From the NCBI GenBank assembly GCA_963812075.1, contig CAWETN010000007.1:124001-188000 (forward strand): 64,000 nucleotides of DNA, written 5' to 3'. Both the position numbers and the translations under genes were made by a program. The notes beneath the pieces are model-generated. The model was not told the origin of the DNA and did not search any database. It saw only the letters and a program-made list of their open reading frames with translations. Source of the DNA: JAMXLO01 sp963812075 (GTDB lineage Bacteria; Pseudomonadota; Alphaproteobacteria; Acetobacterales; Acetobacteraceae). Every line of letters starts with the position of its first letter. Positions within the stretch are counted from its first letter, which is position 1. This document shows, one piece after another, positions 46,934-58,121 of the stretch.

Positions 46934-47989
46934 ATGGTAGACGAAGGCAAGCTGCATGAGTTCATTGGCCAGATGCTGGGCGATCTTGGAGGTGCCGCGA
47001 GCATCTCCATGGTGCGGATCGGCGACGCACTTGGCCTCTATCGGGCGCTGCACACCAAGGGAGGCATGACCTGCGCCGAACTGGCGCAGGAGGTCGGGGT
47101 CAACCAGCGCTACCTGCGCGAATGGCTGTCCCATCAGGCAGCATCCAACTACCTGGCCTACGAACCGGCAAGCGGCAAGTTCACCCTGCCGCCGGAGCAG
47201 GCGATGGTCTTTGCCGACGAGGACAGCCCGGTCTACATGATGGGCGGCTTCGACCTTATGGCTTCGCTGATCGACGCCCAGCCCAAGGTGCAGGATGCCT
47301 TCAGGACGGGTCGCGGGGTGGGCTGGGACGACCACACCGGATGCATGTTCTGCGCCGTGGCAAGGTTCTTCCGCCCCGGCTACTACAACAACCTGGTCGC
47401 GAACTGGCTGCCCGCCCTCGACGGCGTGGTGGAGAAGCTGCAAAGCGGTGCGAGCGCCGCCGATGTCGGCTGCGGCCACGGCTGGTCGACAGTGCTGATG
47501 GCGAAGGCGTTCCCGAATTCGACCTTCGTGGGCTACGACTTCCACCCGAGTTCCATCGAGAACGCGCGGCTGCACGCGCAGGAGCACGGCGTGCTGGCCA
47601 ATACGCGCTTCGAGGTCGCCAAGGCCAAGGAGTACCCCGGTAACGGGTTCGACCTCGTGACGTTCTTCGACTGCCTGCACGACATGGGCGACCCGGCCGG
47701 CGCCGCCGCGCATGTCCGCCAGTCGCTGAAGCCCGACGGTACCTGGATGGTGGTCGAGCCGATGGCCGGCGACCGGCTGGAAGACAATCTCAACCCGGTC
47801 GGCCGCCTCTACTACGCCGGATCGACCATGGTGTGCGTGCCGACCTCGCTGTCGCAGGAGGTGGGAGCGGCCTTGGGCGCCCAGGCCGGGGAGGCGAAGC
47901 TGCGCGAGGTGATCACCGCCGGCGGCTTCGCCCGGGTGAGGCGCGCGACCGAGACGCCGTTCAACATGATCCTGGAGGCACGCCTCTGA
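46934..47989 (+). CDS. Class I SAM-dependent methyltransferase with winged-helix N-domain
   Basis: 351 residues. The N-terminal ~100 residues form a winged-helix dimerisation domain (MTCAELAQEVGVNQRYLREW), as in Rv2258c-like and O-methyltransferase-type enzymes. The Rossmann domain has motif I AADVGCGHGWSTVLMAKAFP, motif II acidic GYDFHPSSIENARLHAQEHG and motif IV FDLVTFFDCLHDMGDP. The substrate is unknown. It is preceded by a 169-base spacer and followed convergently by the AI-2E-type permease. Confidence 0.88.
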   Translation: MVDEGKLHEFIGQMLGDLGGAASISMVRIGDALGLYRALHTKGGMTCAELAQEVGVNQRYLREWLSHQAASNYLAYEPASGKFTLPPEQAMVFADEDSPVYMMGGFDLMASLIDAQPKVQDAFRTGRGVGWDDHTGCMFCAVARFFRPGYYNNLVANWLPALDGVVEKLQSGASAADVGCGHGWSTVLMAKAFPNSTFVGYDFHPSSIENARLHAQEHGVLANTRFEVAKAKEYPGNGFDLVTFFDCLHDMGDPAGAAAHVRQSLKPDGTWMVVEPMAGDRLEDNLNPVGRLYYAGSTMVCVPTSLSQEVGAALGAQAGEAKLREVITAGGFARVRRATETPFNMILEARL

Positions 47990-48000
47990 CGGTGCCCGAC

Positions 48001-49128
48001 TCAGTTCTCGAGGAAGTGCCCGAGGGCGCGCAGCGGGCGGATGTCGTCGCAGACGATCTTGATGATCGCCAGCATGGGCACAGCCAGGATCGCGCCGGGC
48101 ACGCCCCACATCCAGTACCAGAACAGCAGCGTCAGGATCACCGCCACCGGATTGATGGTGAAGCGACGCGCCAGCAGCATCGGCGTGACGATCTCTCCCT
48201 CGACAACATGGACCAGGAAATACAGACCCACCGGCAGCAGTGCCCACCAGGTGACGCCCAGCGACAGGATGCCTGCCATCAGGAAGACCACGAGGGCGAC
48301 CATCGGCCCGAGGATCGGCACGAAGTTCACCACGAAGGCGATCAGGCCCCAGAGCAGCGGATTGGCCACGCCGCAGGCCCACATCACGCCCACCGTGAAC
48401 ACGCCTACCACGGCGTTGATCAGGGTAACGGTAATCAGGTAGGCGGAGATGTTCCGCTCGATGTCCAGCGCGAGCTCCACCGCCTGGCGCTTCTTGCCGA
48501 AGCTGGGCAGGATCTCGACGAAGCGTCGCATGAAGGTCTCGCCCGAGACCAGCAGGTAGAACAGCACCACGAGCGTGGTGAACAGGCCGGCGGCGACCTC
48601 GGTGGTGCCGCTGAACAGTGCCCCCATCACGTTGAACGAGTGGCCAGACGCCTCCGGCGGTCCGCTGCCCACGCCGGGGAGACTCTGCAGCTGGCCCATC
48701 ATCCACTGCATCGAGCCGATGGGACGCGCGAGGAACTGCAGCTTCTGCTGGATCTGCGGCAGTGCCTCCGGCAGCTTTCCCGCCCAGGATGCCGCCGGCC
48801 CGGCAACACCACTGATCAGCGCGGCGATCGCCGCCACCAGCAGGAAGACCGCGAGGACCGCCCCCAGCGCGCGCGGCAGCCCCGCCCGCTCGGTCACCCG
48901 CACCAGCGGCTGCAGCAGCAGCTTCAGCACGATCGCCAGGACCACGGGCAGCACGATCGGCGAGGCGACGTACAGCGCCGCCAGGAAGGCGAGGACAAAA
49001 AGACCGCCAAGGAAGACGGTGCGCGGCTCGGTCGGCAGCGGCATGTCGTCTTCGTCCGCGATCGGCGTCGGCGTCGGGATGACGTCGTCCAGGCCAGCTT
49101 CGACCGCTGCCGACACTCGGGCACTCAT
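48001..49128 (-). CDS. AI-2E/PerM family permease
   Basis: 375 residues from ATG 49128, chosen for the AAGGAGCG site upstream. It has about eight helices and the family's pattern: TVFLGGLFVLAFLAALYVAS, a large loop, LFTTLVVLFYLLVSGETFMR and GLIAFVVNFVPILGPMVALV. Known members export signalling molecules (TqsA) or act in Na+/H+ exchange, so the substrate cannot be given. The N-terminal 30 residues are acidic and unusual. Confidence 0.88.
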   Translation of the reverse strand: MSARVSAAVEAGLDDVIPTPTPIADEDDMPLPTEPRTVFLGGLFVLAFLAALYVASPIVLPVVLAIVLKLLLQPLVRVTERAGLPRALGAVLAVFLLVAAIAALISGVAGPAASWAGKLPEALPQIQQKLQFLARPIGSMQWMMGQLQSLPGVGSGPPEASGHSFNVMGALFSGTTEVAAGLFTTLVVLFYLLVSGETFMRRFVEILPSFGKKRQAVELALDIERNISAYLITVTLINAVVGVFTVGVMWACGVANPLLWGLIAFVVNFVPILGPMVALVVFLMAGILSLGVTWWALLPVGLYFLVHVVEGEIVTPMLLARRFTINPVAVILTLLFWYWMWGVPGAILAVPMLAIIKIVCDDIRPLRALGHFLEN

Positions 49129-49266
49129 GCTGACGCTCCTTCCCAACCGAGGCTGCAACGCCGCCCGCAGGCCCGCGGTTCGCGCCGCATCATCGCGACG
49201 GGTCGTTTGCCGGCATGTCCGGAATGTGGCCGGGCGGTGTCACGGATATGCGCTCCGTGAAACGTG

Positions 49267-49884
49267 TCAGGCGACCGGCAGGTTCAATTCACGCGAAAGC
49301 TTTTGCTTCATCGCCGCAGCGAACGCCGGGTAGTCCGGGCAGGTCAGAGCGAACGCATTGGGGCCGCCGATGACCTCTTGGGTGTAGGAGGCCAGCAGGT
49401 CGGGCTCTTCGTGCAGGATGCACAGCCCGTTGATGGTGACGCCGGCGGCGGCCATGCGGTCGCGGATCGGTCCGGGCGGGATGCCGTCGTTGGAGCGACC
49501 GTCGCCGACGACGTCTACCACCGACCGCGTCGGCGTGTCCGGGACACGCGCGAGCAGTGTCAGCGACGCGAGCAGCGCCTCGCCGATCGCGGTCTTTCCT
49601 GCGGGCACCACCCGCGGCATGTTGTCCACCGCGTCGGCGAAGGCGCGCGCATCGTCCGCCGAGGCGATCAGCGTCCAGTCGGCGATCACCTCCTGCGCTC
49701 CGGCGCCCGACCAGAGCAGCAGCGAGCACAGGCTGGCCTTCGCCGGCCCGCCGATCAGTGCGGCGATAATCGGCGGTTCGCGCAGTGCCGCGGCCATGCC
49801 GCCGGCGATCAGACCGAACTCGTCATAGGTGACGCTGGCGGAGCCATCGACCGCCAGCACCAGCGCGAGATCGACTGCGTTCAT
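49267..49884 (-). CDS. DUF1194 (von Willebrand A-like) protein
   Basis: 205 residues. It begins MNAVDLALVLAVDGSASVTY, where DGSAS is the MIDAS metal-ion motif of VWA domains, and continues with the DUF1194 pattern (VVPAGKTAIGEALLASLTLL, SVVDVVGDGRSNDG, TINGLCILHEEPDLLASYTQ). ATG 49884 is preferred over 49890 because AAGGGG lies six bases before it. No signal peptide is seen in this form, although many relatives have one. It is divergent from the CoA-transferase. Confidence 0.85.
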   Translation of the reverse strand: MNAVDLALVLAVDGSASVTYDEFGLIAGGMAAALREPPIIAALIGGPAKASLCSLLLWSGAGAQEVIADWTLIASADDARAFADAVDNMPRVVPAGKTAIGEALLASLTLLARVPDTPTRSVVDVVGDGRSNDGIPPGPIRDRMAAAGVTINGLCILHEEPDLLASYTQEVIGGPNAFALTCPDYPAFAAAMKQKLSRELNLPVA

Positions 49885-49950
49885 GGTCATCCCCTTGAGC
49901 CTTCGGCGATTGCGGCGGAGTATCGGCGCCAGACCGAGAGGAGACGAGGG

Positions 49951-51168
49951 ATGCCGGAGAGCCCCGCCGACAAGACTATGCTGGCCCAGGCCCAGACGCG
50001 GCTGCCGCTGAACGGACTGAAGGTGCTGGACCTGACCCTGGCGCGCGCCGGGCCAACCTGCGTGCGCCACCTCGCCGACTGGGGCGCCGACGTCATCAAG
50101 GTCGAGCCGCCGGCAACCGACGGCGAGGAGATCACCGGCAACCGCCATGGCTTCGACTTTCAGAACCTGCACCGCAACAAGCGGGCGATGACGATCAACC
50201 TGAAGTCGCCGGAAGGCCACGCCGCGTTCATGCGGCTGGTGAAGACCGCCGACATCATCGTCGAGAACATGCGCGCGCAGGTGAAGCACCGGCTGAAGGT
50301 GGACTACGATACTGTCCGCGAGGTGAACCCGCGCATCGTCTACGGCAGCATCAGCGGCTTCGGGCAGACCGGACCGTACGGGCATCGCGCCGGAGTGGAT
50401 CAGATCGCGCAGGGCATGGGCGGGCTGATGTCGATCACCGGCCTGCCGGGCCAGGGGCCGGTGCGCGTCGGCATCCCGATCGACGACCTCACCGCCGGCA
50501 ACCTGCTTGCACTCGGGATCATGATGGCGATCTTCGACCGCGAGCGCACCGGCGTCGGGCGCTGGGTCACCACCAGCCTGCTCGAGGCGCAGATCTTCAT
50601 GCTGGACTTCCAGGCCTCGCGCTGGCTGATCGCCAAGGAGGTGGCGCCGCAGGCCGGCAACGACCACCCCACCGGCATCCCGACCGGCGTGTTCCCGACC
50701 TCGGACGGCCACATCAACATCGCCGCCAGCTCTGCCCGCGTGTTTGGCCGCTTCTGCGAAGCGCTTGGCAAGCCGGAATGGAAGGACAAGCCCGAGTGGA
50801 AGGATCAGGTGTCGCGCAGCAGGCACCGCAAAGAGATCAACGCGGCGATCGGCGAGGTGACGAAGCACAAGCCTTCCGAATACTGGATCGAGCTGCTGGA
50901 AGGCGCCGGCGTGCCGTGCGGGCCGATCTACAGCATCGATCAGGTGTTCGCCGATCCGCAGGTGCAGCATCTCGGAATGGCGACCAAGATGCACTCGCCG
51001 ATGATCGGCGACGCCGACGTGGTGGCCTCGGCCATCAGCATCACCGGCTTCAACAAGGACATCCGCCTGGCGACGCCGGAAATGGGATCGAGCACCGACG
51101 AAGTGCTGGCCTCGGTCGGATATTCGTCGGACGAGATCGCCGAGATGCGCAAGAAGGGAGCGATCTGA
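49951..51168 (+). CDS. Family III CoA-transferase (CaiB/BaiF/formyl-CoA transferase type)
   Basis: 405 residues with GAGGAGACGAGGG before ATG 49951. Motifs of the class: VLDLTLARAGPTCVRHLADW, GADVIKVEPP, NLHRNKRAMTINLKS, GFGQTGPYGHRAG, and LLEAQIFMLDFQ with the nucleophilic Asp that forms the acyl-CoA intermediate. Near residue 275 a PEWKD unit is repeated in tandem. It is followed, one base later, by an enoyl-CoA hydratase, so the pair probably activates and hydrates one organic acid. The acid is not identifiable. Confidence 0.92.
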   Translation: MPESPADKTMLAQAQTRLPLNGLKVLDLTLARAGPTCVRHLADWGADVIKVEPPATDGEEITGNRHGFDFQNLHRNKRAMTINLKSPEGHAAFMRLVKTADIIVENMRAQVKHRLKVDYDTVREVNPRIVYGSISGFGQTGPYGHRAGVDQIAQGMGGLMSITGLPGQGPVRVGIPIDDLTAGNLLALGIMMAIFDRERTGVGRWVTTSLLEAQIFMLDFQASRWLIAKEVAPQAGNDHPTGIPTGVFPTSDGHINIAASSARVFGRFCEALGKPEWKDKPEWKDQVSRSRHRKEINAAIGEVTKHKPSEYWIELLEGAGVPCGPIYSIDQVFADPQVQHLGMATKMHSPMIGDADVVASAISITGFNKDIRLATPEMGSSTDEVLASVGYSSDEIAEMRKKGAI

Positions 51169-51169
51169 G

Positions 51170-51995
51170 ATGAACGATTTTCCCAGTGGCGGCATCACCC
51201 GCGAGTACGCCGCGGGGAAAATGCTGGCGGCGAAGGACGACGGCGTCGGGCTGGTCACTTTCAATCAGCCCGAGAAGCGCAACGCGATGTCGCTGGAGAT
51301 GTGGACCGGGTTCGGCGACATCCTCGACGAGTTCGCCGAGGACGGGTCGGTGCGCGTGGTGATCCTGACCGGGGCGGGCAACAAGGCGTTCGTCTCCGGC
51401 GCCGACATCAGCCAGTTCGAGAAGAACCGCTCGAACGCCGATGCGCAGCAGGAGTACGAGCGGCTGGCCGGCGTGGGGCGCGCCAAATACGCGGCGTTCC
51501 CCAAGCCGATCATCGCCCGCATCCGCGGCTTCTGCCTGGGCGGCGGGCTGGCGATAGCGATGCAGGCCGACCTGCGCATCGCCGCGGTGGACAGCGAGTT
51601 CGGCATTCCCGCCGCGAAGCTGTCGATCGCCTATGCGCCTGAACTCGGTGAAGCGGCTGATCGACCTGGTCGGACCGGCACATGCGCGGATGATCCTGTA
51701 CACCGCTCGGCGGATCGACGCGGTGGAGGCGCAGCGCATCGGCCTGATCAACAAGATGGTCGCGGACGAAGAGCTGGACGACGAGGTGCTCGATCTCGCG
51801 CGGACCATCGCCGACAACGCGCCGCTGTCGGTGGCGGCGTCGAAGCTGACGATCAACGAGATGCTGAAGGACGAGAGCCAGCGCGACATGGCGGCGCTCC
51901 GCCGCGTTTCGGAGACGTGCTTCAACAGCGCCGACTACAAGGAGGGACGCACGGCCTTCATGGAAAAGCGGGCGCCAAGGTGGACGGGGAGGTGA
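51170..51995 (+). CDS. Enoyl-CoA hydratase/isomerase; one frame break
   Basis: About 274 residues after removing one C near 51637 (interval is 3n+1). It has a crotonase fold with the oxyanion-hole loops GNKAFVSGADISQFEK and FCLGGGLAIAMQADLRIA, where family Glu positions can be checked, then EFGIPAAKLSIAYA and, past the break, VKRLIDLVGPAHARMILYTA with RRIDAVEAQRIGLINKMV. It is co-transcribed with the CoA-transferase. It may hydrate or decarboxylate the CoA ester made by its partner. Confidence 0.88.
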
Positions 51996-52058
51996 CGAGC
52001 CGCTCCCCGCAGCCTTTGATCCGCGCCGCTTGTCCGCGGCCGGCAGGGACTGCCGCGC

Positions 52059-52169
52059 TCAGCCCCGCCTGACATTCCAGAAGAACGGGCCGCCCGGGAC
52101 CATACCGGTCAAGTCGGCGCGATACGCCCGCGTAGCTGTGACGGCTGCGCAGCCCGTCCTCAGTTGGTG

Positions 52170-52173
<4 letters not shown>
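52059..52173 (-). CDS. Possible 37-residue ORF coupled to amrS; one frame break assumed
   Basis: An ATG at 52173 overlaps the amrS stop as ATGA. The reading MTPTEDGLRSRHSYAG continues, if one surplus G near 52125 is removed, as YRADLTGMVPGGPFFWNVRR and ends Gly-stop at 52059. The tail looks like real protein, the coupling is tight, and the same kind of insertion affects many genes here. Without repair, the frame instead runs about 71 codons into the 3' end of the hydratase gene. Tentative. Confidence 0.33.
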
Positions 52174-53267
<1,094 letters not shown>

Positions 53268-53286
53268 GTGCCAATATCTGGCGACG

Positions 53287-54786
53287 ATGACCGAGATCCG
53301 CCATCCCGCCGTGGCGGGAACCTTCTACCCGGCCGAGCCCGGCGCGCTTGCGCGCCAGCTTGCGCAATTCATGTCCGAGGCCGGCAACGCCGCGCCCTTG
53401 TCCGCGCTGCCCAAGGCGATCATCGGGCCGCATGCCGGCTACGTGTATTCGGGACCGGTCGCAGCCCGCGCCTACGCGCGATTGACGGCGGCGCGGGGGA
53501 AGATCAGCCGCGTCGTGCTGATCGGCCCATCGCACTACGTGGGGTTCCGCGGCCTCGCAGTGGACACCGCAGAGGCATGGGCAATGCCGACCGGCACCGT
53601 CGCGCTGGACACCGAGGCGATCACCCGGCTGCGCGCGCTGCCCATGGTGGGCAAACTGGAGGCGGCCTACCAGCGCGAGCATGCGCTGGAGGTCCATGTG
53701 CCGTTCCTCCAGCACGTGCTGGGCGAGTTCCGCCTGGTGCCGATCGTCGCCGGCGACGCGCCGCCCGACGCGGTGGCGGCGGTGTTCAACGCACTGTGGG
53801 GCGGGCCGGAGACGCTGATCGTGGTGTCCACCGACCTGTCGCATTACCTGGACTACGCCGCCTGCCGCCGGCTCGACCAGTCCACCGCTGAAGCGATCGA
53901 GCGGTTCGATATCGATGCGCTGGACCCGAGCGCGGCGTGCGGATGGGTGCCGGCGCGTGGCCTGCTGCTGGCGGCGCGGCAGCGCGGGATGACGATCGAG
54001 CGGCTCGACCTGCGCAATTCTGGCGACACGGCAGGGCCGCGCGACCGGGTGGTGGGCTACGGCGCCTGGGCGCTCTACGAGGCTGCGCCGCCGGACGCCG
54101 AACGTGCTGCGGTGGAGGCGGTGGGGCCGGCGCTGCTGGAGCTGGCCCGTCGGTCGATCCGGTTCGGGCTCGACACCGGCCAGGCGCCGCATGTGATCGC
54201 AAATGCCGGGCTGCCCCCGTTGCTCGCCGCGCATGGCGCCGCCTTCGTCACGCTGCGGCGGCGTGGCGAGTTGCGAGGCTGCATCGGCTCGGCGACGGCA
54301 TACCGACCGCTGGCGACGGACGTGGTGCAGCACGCGTTCGACGCGGCATACCGCGACTGGCGGTTTCCGCGGCTGGAATGGCTGGAACTGGCCGGACTCT
54401 CCGTGTCGGTCTCGGTGCTGACCCCGCCCGCGCCGATGCACTTCGACAGCGAGACCGACCTGCTGGCGCAGCTGCGCCCAGGGGTCGACGGTGTGATGAT
54501 CGAGGACCTGGGGCGTCGTGCACTGTTCCTGCCCAGCGTGTGGGAGGAGGTGCCGGACCGGCGGCAGTTCCTGACCCATCTGAAGCTGAAGGCCGGGCTG
54601 TCGGCGGGGCATTTCTCGGCGGCCTTCCGCGCGCAGCGGTTCCGCTCGATCGAGGTCAACGGGAGGATGGATGCGGGGCAGGGAGTCGTTGCGACGCATT
54701 CAGGGTGGACCGTCCTGGGATCAGGAAAGGCCAGCCGCCGATTGACCGATGATCTCGCGACTCCCACTTCTCCGGGCAGAGGTTGA
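53287..54786 (+). CDS. amrB: Fused AmmeMemoRadiSam proteins B (Memo) and A (AMMECR1)
   Basis: 499 residues. The Memo domain (about 1-265) has RHPAVAGTFYPAEPGALARQ, IGPHAGYVYSGPVAARAY, VLIGPSHYVGFRG, HALEVHVPFLQHVLGEFRLV and STDLSHYLDY, with the His/Cys-type metal-site residues. The AMMECR1 domain (about 285-480) has LRRRGELRGCIGSATAYRPL and a late LKLKAGLSAGHFSAAFRAQR. Fusion of the two in one chain, next to amrS, strongly implies that they work together. Start ATG 53287 (MTEIRHPA). An in-frame ATG near 53266 would overlap amrS and seems less likely. Confidence 0.92.
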   Translation: MTEIRHPAVAGTFYPAEPGALARQLAQFMSEAGNAAPLSALPKAIIGPHAGYVYSGPVAARAYARLTAARGKISRVVLIGPSHYVGFRGLAVDTAEAWAMPTGTVALDTEAITRLRALPMVGKLEAAYQREHALEVHVPFLQHVLGEFRLVPIVAGDAPPDAVAAVFNALWGGPETLIVVSTDLSHYLDYAACRRLDQSTAEAIERFDIDALDPSAACGWVPARGLLLAARQRGMTIERLDLRNSGDTAGPRDRVVGYGAWALYEAAPPDAERAAVEAVGPALLELARRSIRFGLDTGQAPHVIANAGLPPLLAAHGAAFVTLRRRGELRGCIGSATAYRPLATDVVQHAFDAAYRDWRFPRLEWLELAGLSVSVSVLTPPAPMHFDSETDLLAQLRPGVDGVMIEDLGRRALFLPSVWEEVPDRRQFLTHLKLKAGLSAGHFSAAFRAQRFRSIEVNGRMDAGQGVVATHSGWTVLGSGKASRRLTDDLATPTSPGRG

Positions 54787-54791
54787 CCCGA

Positions 54792-55106
54792 ATGTCCGAT
54801 ACCGTCCCCGCATCAGCCATCGTTGCTTCGCTTGCCGGCGTCGGACCGAGTTTCGTCCTGGATCTCGGCACCGGCGTGGCGAGCACTGTCGAGACGAACG
54901 ACTTTCGTGTCAGCGGGGCAACCTACGTTCCGTCCACGACCGAACCTGGCACGCCGCTGCTGGTCGACTTCTTTACCTGGGTTCCGGCCTCGGCACCGCC
55001 CGAAGCACCGCCGACCGTGCCCGGCGCAGGTGCGATCGGCACCCTGCAAGACACCGCCCCAGCGATCGCCGGCGGCATAGGCATGCCGTTCGATCAGCTT
55101 ACGTAG
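54792..55106 (+). CDS. Hypothetical protein
   Basis: 104 residues from ATG 54792 (a TTG at 54783 overlaps the preceding stop). AGAGG lies 10 bases upstream. It begins MSDTVPASAIVASLAGVGPS, is rich in Pro/Ala/Thr, lacks a clear signal peptide and matches no family that I know. Codon third positions are GC-rich as in neighbouring genes, which supports coding. Five bases after the fused gene, it may be co-transcribed with it. Confidence 0.42.
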   Translation: MSDTVPASAIVASLAGVGPSFVLDLGTGVASTVETNDFRVSGATYVPSTTEPGTPLLVDFFTWVPASAPPEAPPTVPGAGAIGTLQDTAPAIAGGIGMPFDQLT

Positions 55107-55124
55107 CGCTGTGGACGGGCGAGC

Positions 55125-55490
55125 CTATGCCGGTTCCAGCCGCAGCGTCGTCGGCAGCACCTCCGCCCGCACCATCGCCTGGGCGTAGGGGCTGGTCGCG
55201 TACTTGCTCAGAAATGCCTGGCTCACCGCCTCGATCGTCGCCTGGTCGGACACATGAGCAATGTGGACCGGCAATGCGCGCTCACCGATCACCACCGTCG
55301 CCCGCCCATCCGCCGCGGCCGCGACGAACCACTTCCCCGCCGGCCCCCGAACCGAGCGCACGAACACCGCGTCGTCCGCGACGACGATCCAGATGATGAC
55401 ACCGCGGCCCTTGCTGCCTTCGGTGCGGATGCGGACCTCCTTTGCCGCGTGCAGGAGGGCAAGCGTTGCGGCGTCGAACGTGTCGGTCAT
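55125..55490 (-). CDS. DUF2255 family protein
   Basis: 121 residues with the DUF2255 pattern: AKEVRIRTEGSKGRGVIIWI, VVADDAVFVRSVRGPAGKWF and the C-terminal LPTTLRLEPA. The fold resembles flavin-reductase/pyridoxamine-oxidase-like split barrels, and no activity is established. It is divergent from gfa. Confidence 0.85.
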   Translation of the reverse strand: MTDTFDAATLALLHAAKEVRIRTEGSKGRGVIIWIVVADDAVFVRSVRGPAGKWFVAAAADGRATVVIGERALPVHIAHVSDQATIEAVSQAFLSKYATSPYAQAMVRAEVLPTTLRLEPA

Positions 55491-55577
55491 GACGCGATCC
55501 TTCTTTGCCTGATCTCTCCGTTTGGACTAGCATCGAACCTGCGCGATCAACGCACCAATCAAGCCAGGGAGAGCACG

Positions 55578-56156
55578 ATGTCCGGAACGGTCAGCATCCA
55601 CCCATCAGTCGATCACGGCGTGAAGGAGGGCGGCGGTAACTTCGCGGGCAGCGTTCTGGTGTGCAAATGCGCGCAGAACCCGGTGAAGGTCGCGATTACC
55701 GGCGACGTGGCATACGACCACGCCTGCGGCTGCACCAAGTGCTGGAAGCCGGCGGGTGCGATCTTCTCCGTCGTCGCCGTCGTGCCGCGCGCCAACCTGA
55801 GCGTGACCGAGAACGCCGACAAGCTGGCGATCGTTGACCCGAGCGCGGCGATCCAGCGCTACGCCTGCAAGGCCTGCGGCGTGCACATGTACGGCCGGAT
55901 CGAGAACACCAAGCATCCGTTCTACGGCTTCGACTTCGTGCATCCCGAATTGTTCCAGGACGCGGGCTGGGCGCCGCCGGCATTTGCCGCGTTCGTCTCG
56001 TCGGTGATCGAATCGGGCGTCTCGCCCGACAGGATGGCCGGCATCCGCGCCCGGTTGAAGGAACTCGGCCTCGAGCCCTACGACTGTCTGTCGCCGCCGC
56101 TGATGGACGCCATCGCCACCCACGTCGCGAAAGCCTCGGGCGCGCTGCCGGCCTGA
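55578..56156 (+). CDS. gfa: S-(hydroxymethyl)glutathione synthase
   Basis: 192 residues. It is a glutathione-dependent formaldehyde-activating enzyme with the zinc-binding cysteines of the family: CKCAQNP, HACGCTKCWKPAGA and YACKACGVHMYGR. It condenses formaldehyde with glutathione, the substrate for the dehydrogenase encoded convergently at 56215. ATG 55578 follows GGGAGAGC. Its presence fits growth on methanol or another C1/alcohol source oxidised by the PQQ system nearby. Confidence 0.94.
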   Translation: MSGTVSIHPSVDHGVKEGGGNFAGSVLVCKCAQNPVKVAITGDVAYDHACGCTKCWKPAGAIFSVVAVVPRANLSVTENADKLAIVDPSAAIQRYACKACGVHMYGRIENTKHPFYGFDFVHPELFQDAGWAPPAFAAFVSSVIESGVSPDRMAGIRARLKELGLEPYDCLSPPLMDAIATHVAKASGALPA

Positions 56157-56168
56157 CAACTCTTCCGG

Positions 56169-56191
56169 ATGGCCGGGCCAAACCCGGCCAT
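56169..56191. repeat. REP-like palindrome between convergent gfa and frmA
   Basis: ATGGCCGGG (56169-56177), 5-base loop, CCCGGCCAT (56183-56191): a perfect 9-bp stem, flanked by GACGG. It shares its core with the elements at 38691 and 61961. In this position it can act as a bidirectional terminator. Confidence 0.65.
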
Positions 56192-56214
56192 GACGGCAGA
56201 GTGCGGCGAAAGCG

Positions 56215-57324
<1,110 letters not shown>

Positions 57325-57348
57325 CGCATCCCTCCCTTGTGGCGGAGA

Positions 57349-57741
57349 CTACTGCTTCTTCTGGCCGTCCTCACCGAACTGTTCCAGATACGCGATCACG
57401 TTCTTCCGCTTCGTCGCATCCTTCAGGCCAGGAAAGATCATCTTGGTGTGCGGCACGACCGTCTGCGGCGATTCCAGATACTTGTCGAGTTCCTCCGGCG
57501 TCCAGGTGATGCCGGAATCCTTGTTCGCCGGCGAATACTCGTAGCCCGGATAGGTGCCCGCCTTGCGCCCCACGACGCCGTTGAGCACCGGCCCGACCGC
57601 GATCTTGGCGTTCGGGCCGATCTGATGGCAGGCGCGGCAGACCAGAAAGTCCTTCTCGCCCGCCGCAGCGTCCTGCGCTGAAACCTGACCCACGCCCATG
57701 ACGAGGAGCGCCGCTGCGGCGATTGCCGTCCTGAACACCAT
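57349..57741 (-). CDS. Periplasmic class I cytochrome c
   Basis: 130 residues. Signal peptide of about 22 residues (MVFRTAIAAAALLVMGVGQV, cleaved after VSA), one CRACH haem motif (CxxCH) and a Met ligand in HTKMIFPGLK. It resembles cytochrome c2/c-550 types and would carry electrons from a periplasmic dehydrogenase, such as a PQQ alcohol dehydrogenase, to the terminal oxidase. It lies 24 bases upstream of frmA on the same strand, suggesting co-transcription. Confidence 0.92.
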   Translation of the reverse strand: MVFRTAIAAAALLVMGVGQVSAQDAAAGEKDFLVCRACHQIGPNAKIAVGPVLNGVVGRKAGTYPGYEYSPANKDSGITWTPEELDKYLESPQTVVPHTKMIFPGLKDATKRKNVIAYLEQFGEDGQKKQ

Positions 57742-57805
57742 CGAACCTCCTGAGATTTGTGCGGTCGAAAGTGCAGAGACCCGCCTGCCTAGTCAACGTG
57801 CCCGG

Positions 57806-58018
57806 TCAGGCCTTCTCGTCTTCCTGACCGGGCCATGCGCAATGCCAGCGCGCCACCCGCAGGTTCGGATGCTCGCCGATCCAGCGGGCAAGGTAGGGTT
57901 GCGCCTCCATCGTGCAGGTCCGCAGCGAGCCGGCGGACTGGTACAGCAGATGGTACTCGTGGCACGCCTCCGGCGTGGTCAGGGTGCATGCCAGGACGAT
58001 GAGGTCGATCAAATTCAT
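57806..58018 (-). CDS. Small conserved-looking protein of the PQQ region
   Basis: 70 residues from ATG 58018: MNLIDLIVLACTLTTPEACH at the start, ending WHCAWPGQEDEKA. It has four Cys and a short hydrophobic N-terminus; topology is unclear. No family is assigned. It is divergent from the PQQ-associated binding protein (103-base gap) and upstream of the cytochrome gene. Confidence 0.55.
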   Translation of the reverse strand: MNLIDLIVLACTLTTPEACHEYHLLYQSAGSLRTCTMEAQPYLARWIGEHPNLRVARWHCAWPGQEDEKA

Positions 58019-58121
58019 GCGGGTCCGCTGATACATGGTGCCGCAACGGATTGCCAGTTTGTCACGCAGGAAGCGGCGGCGCTGCTTGTGGCGATTCCCG
58101 GAAGGTACCATCCTGCGGGCA

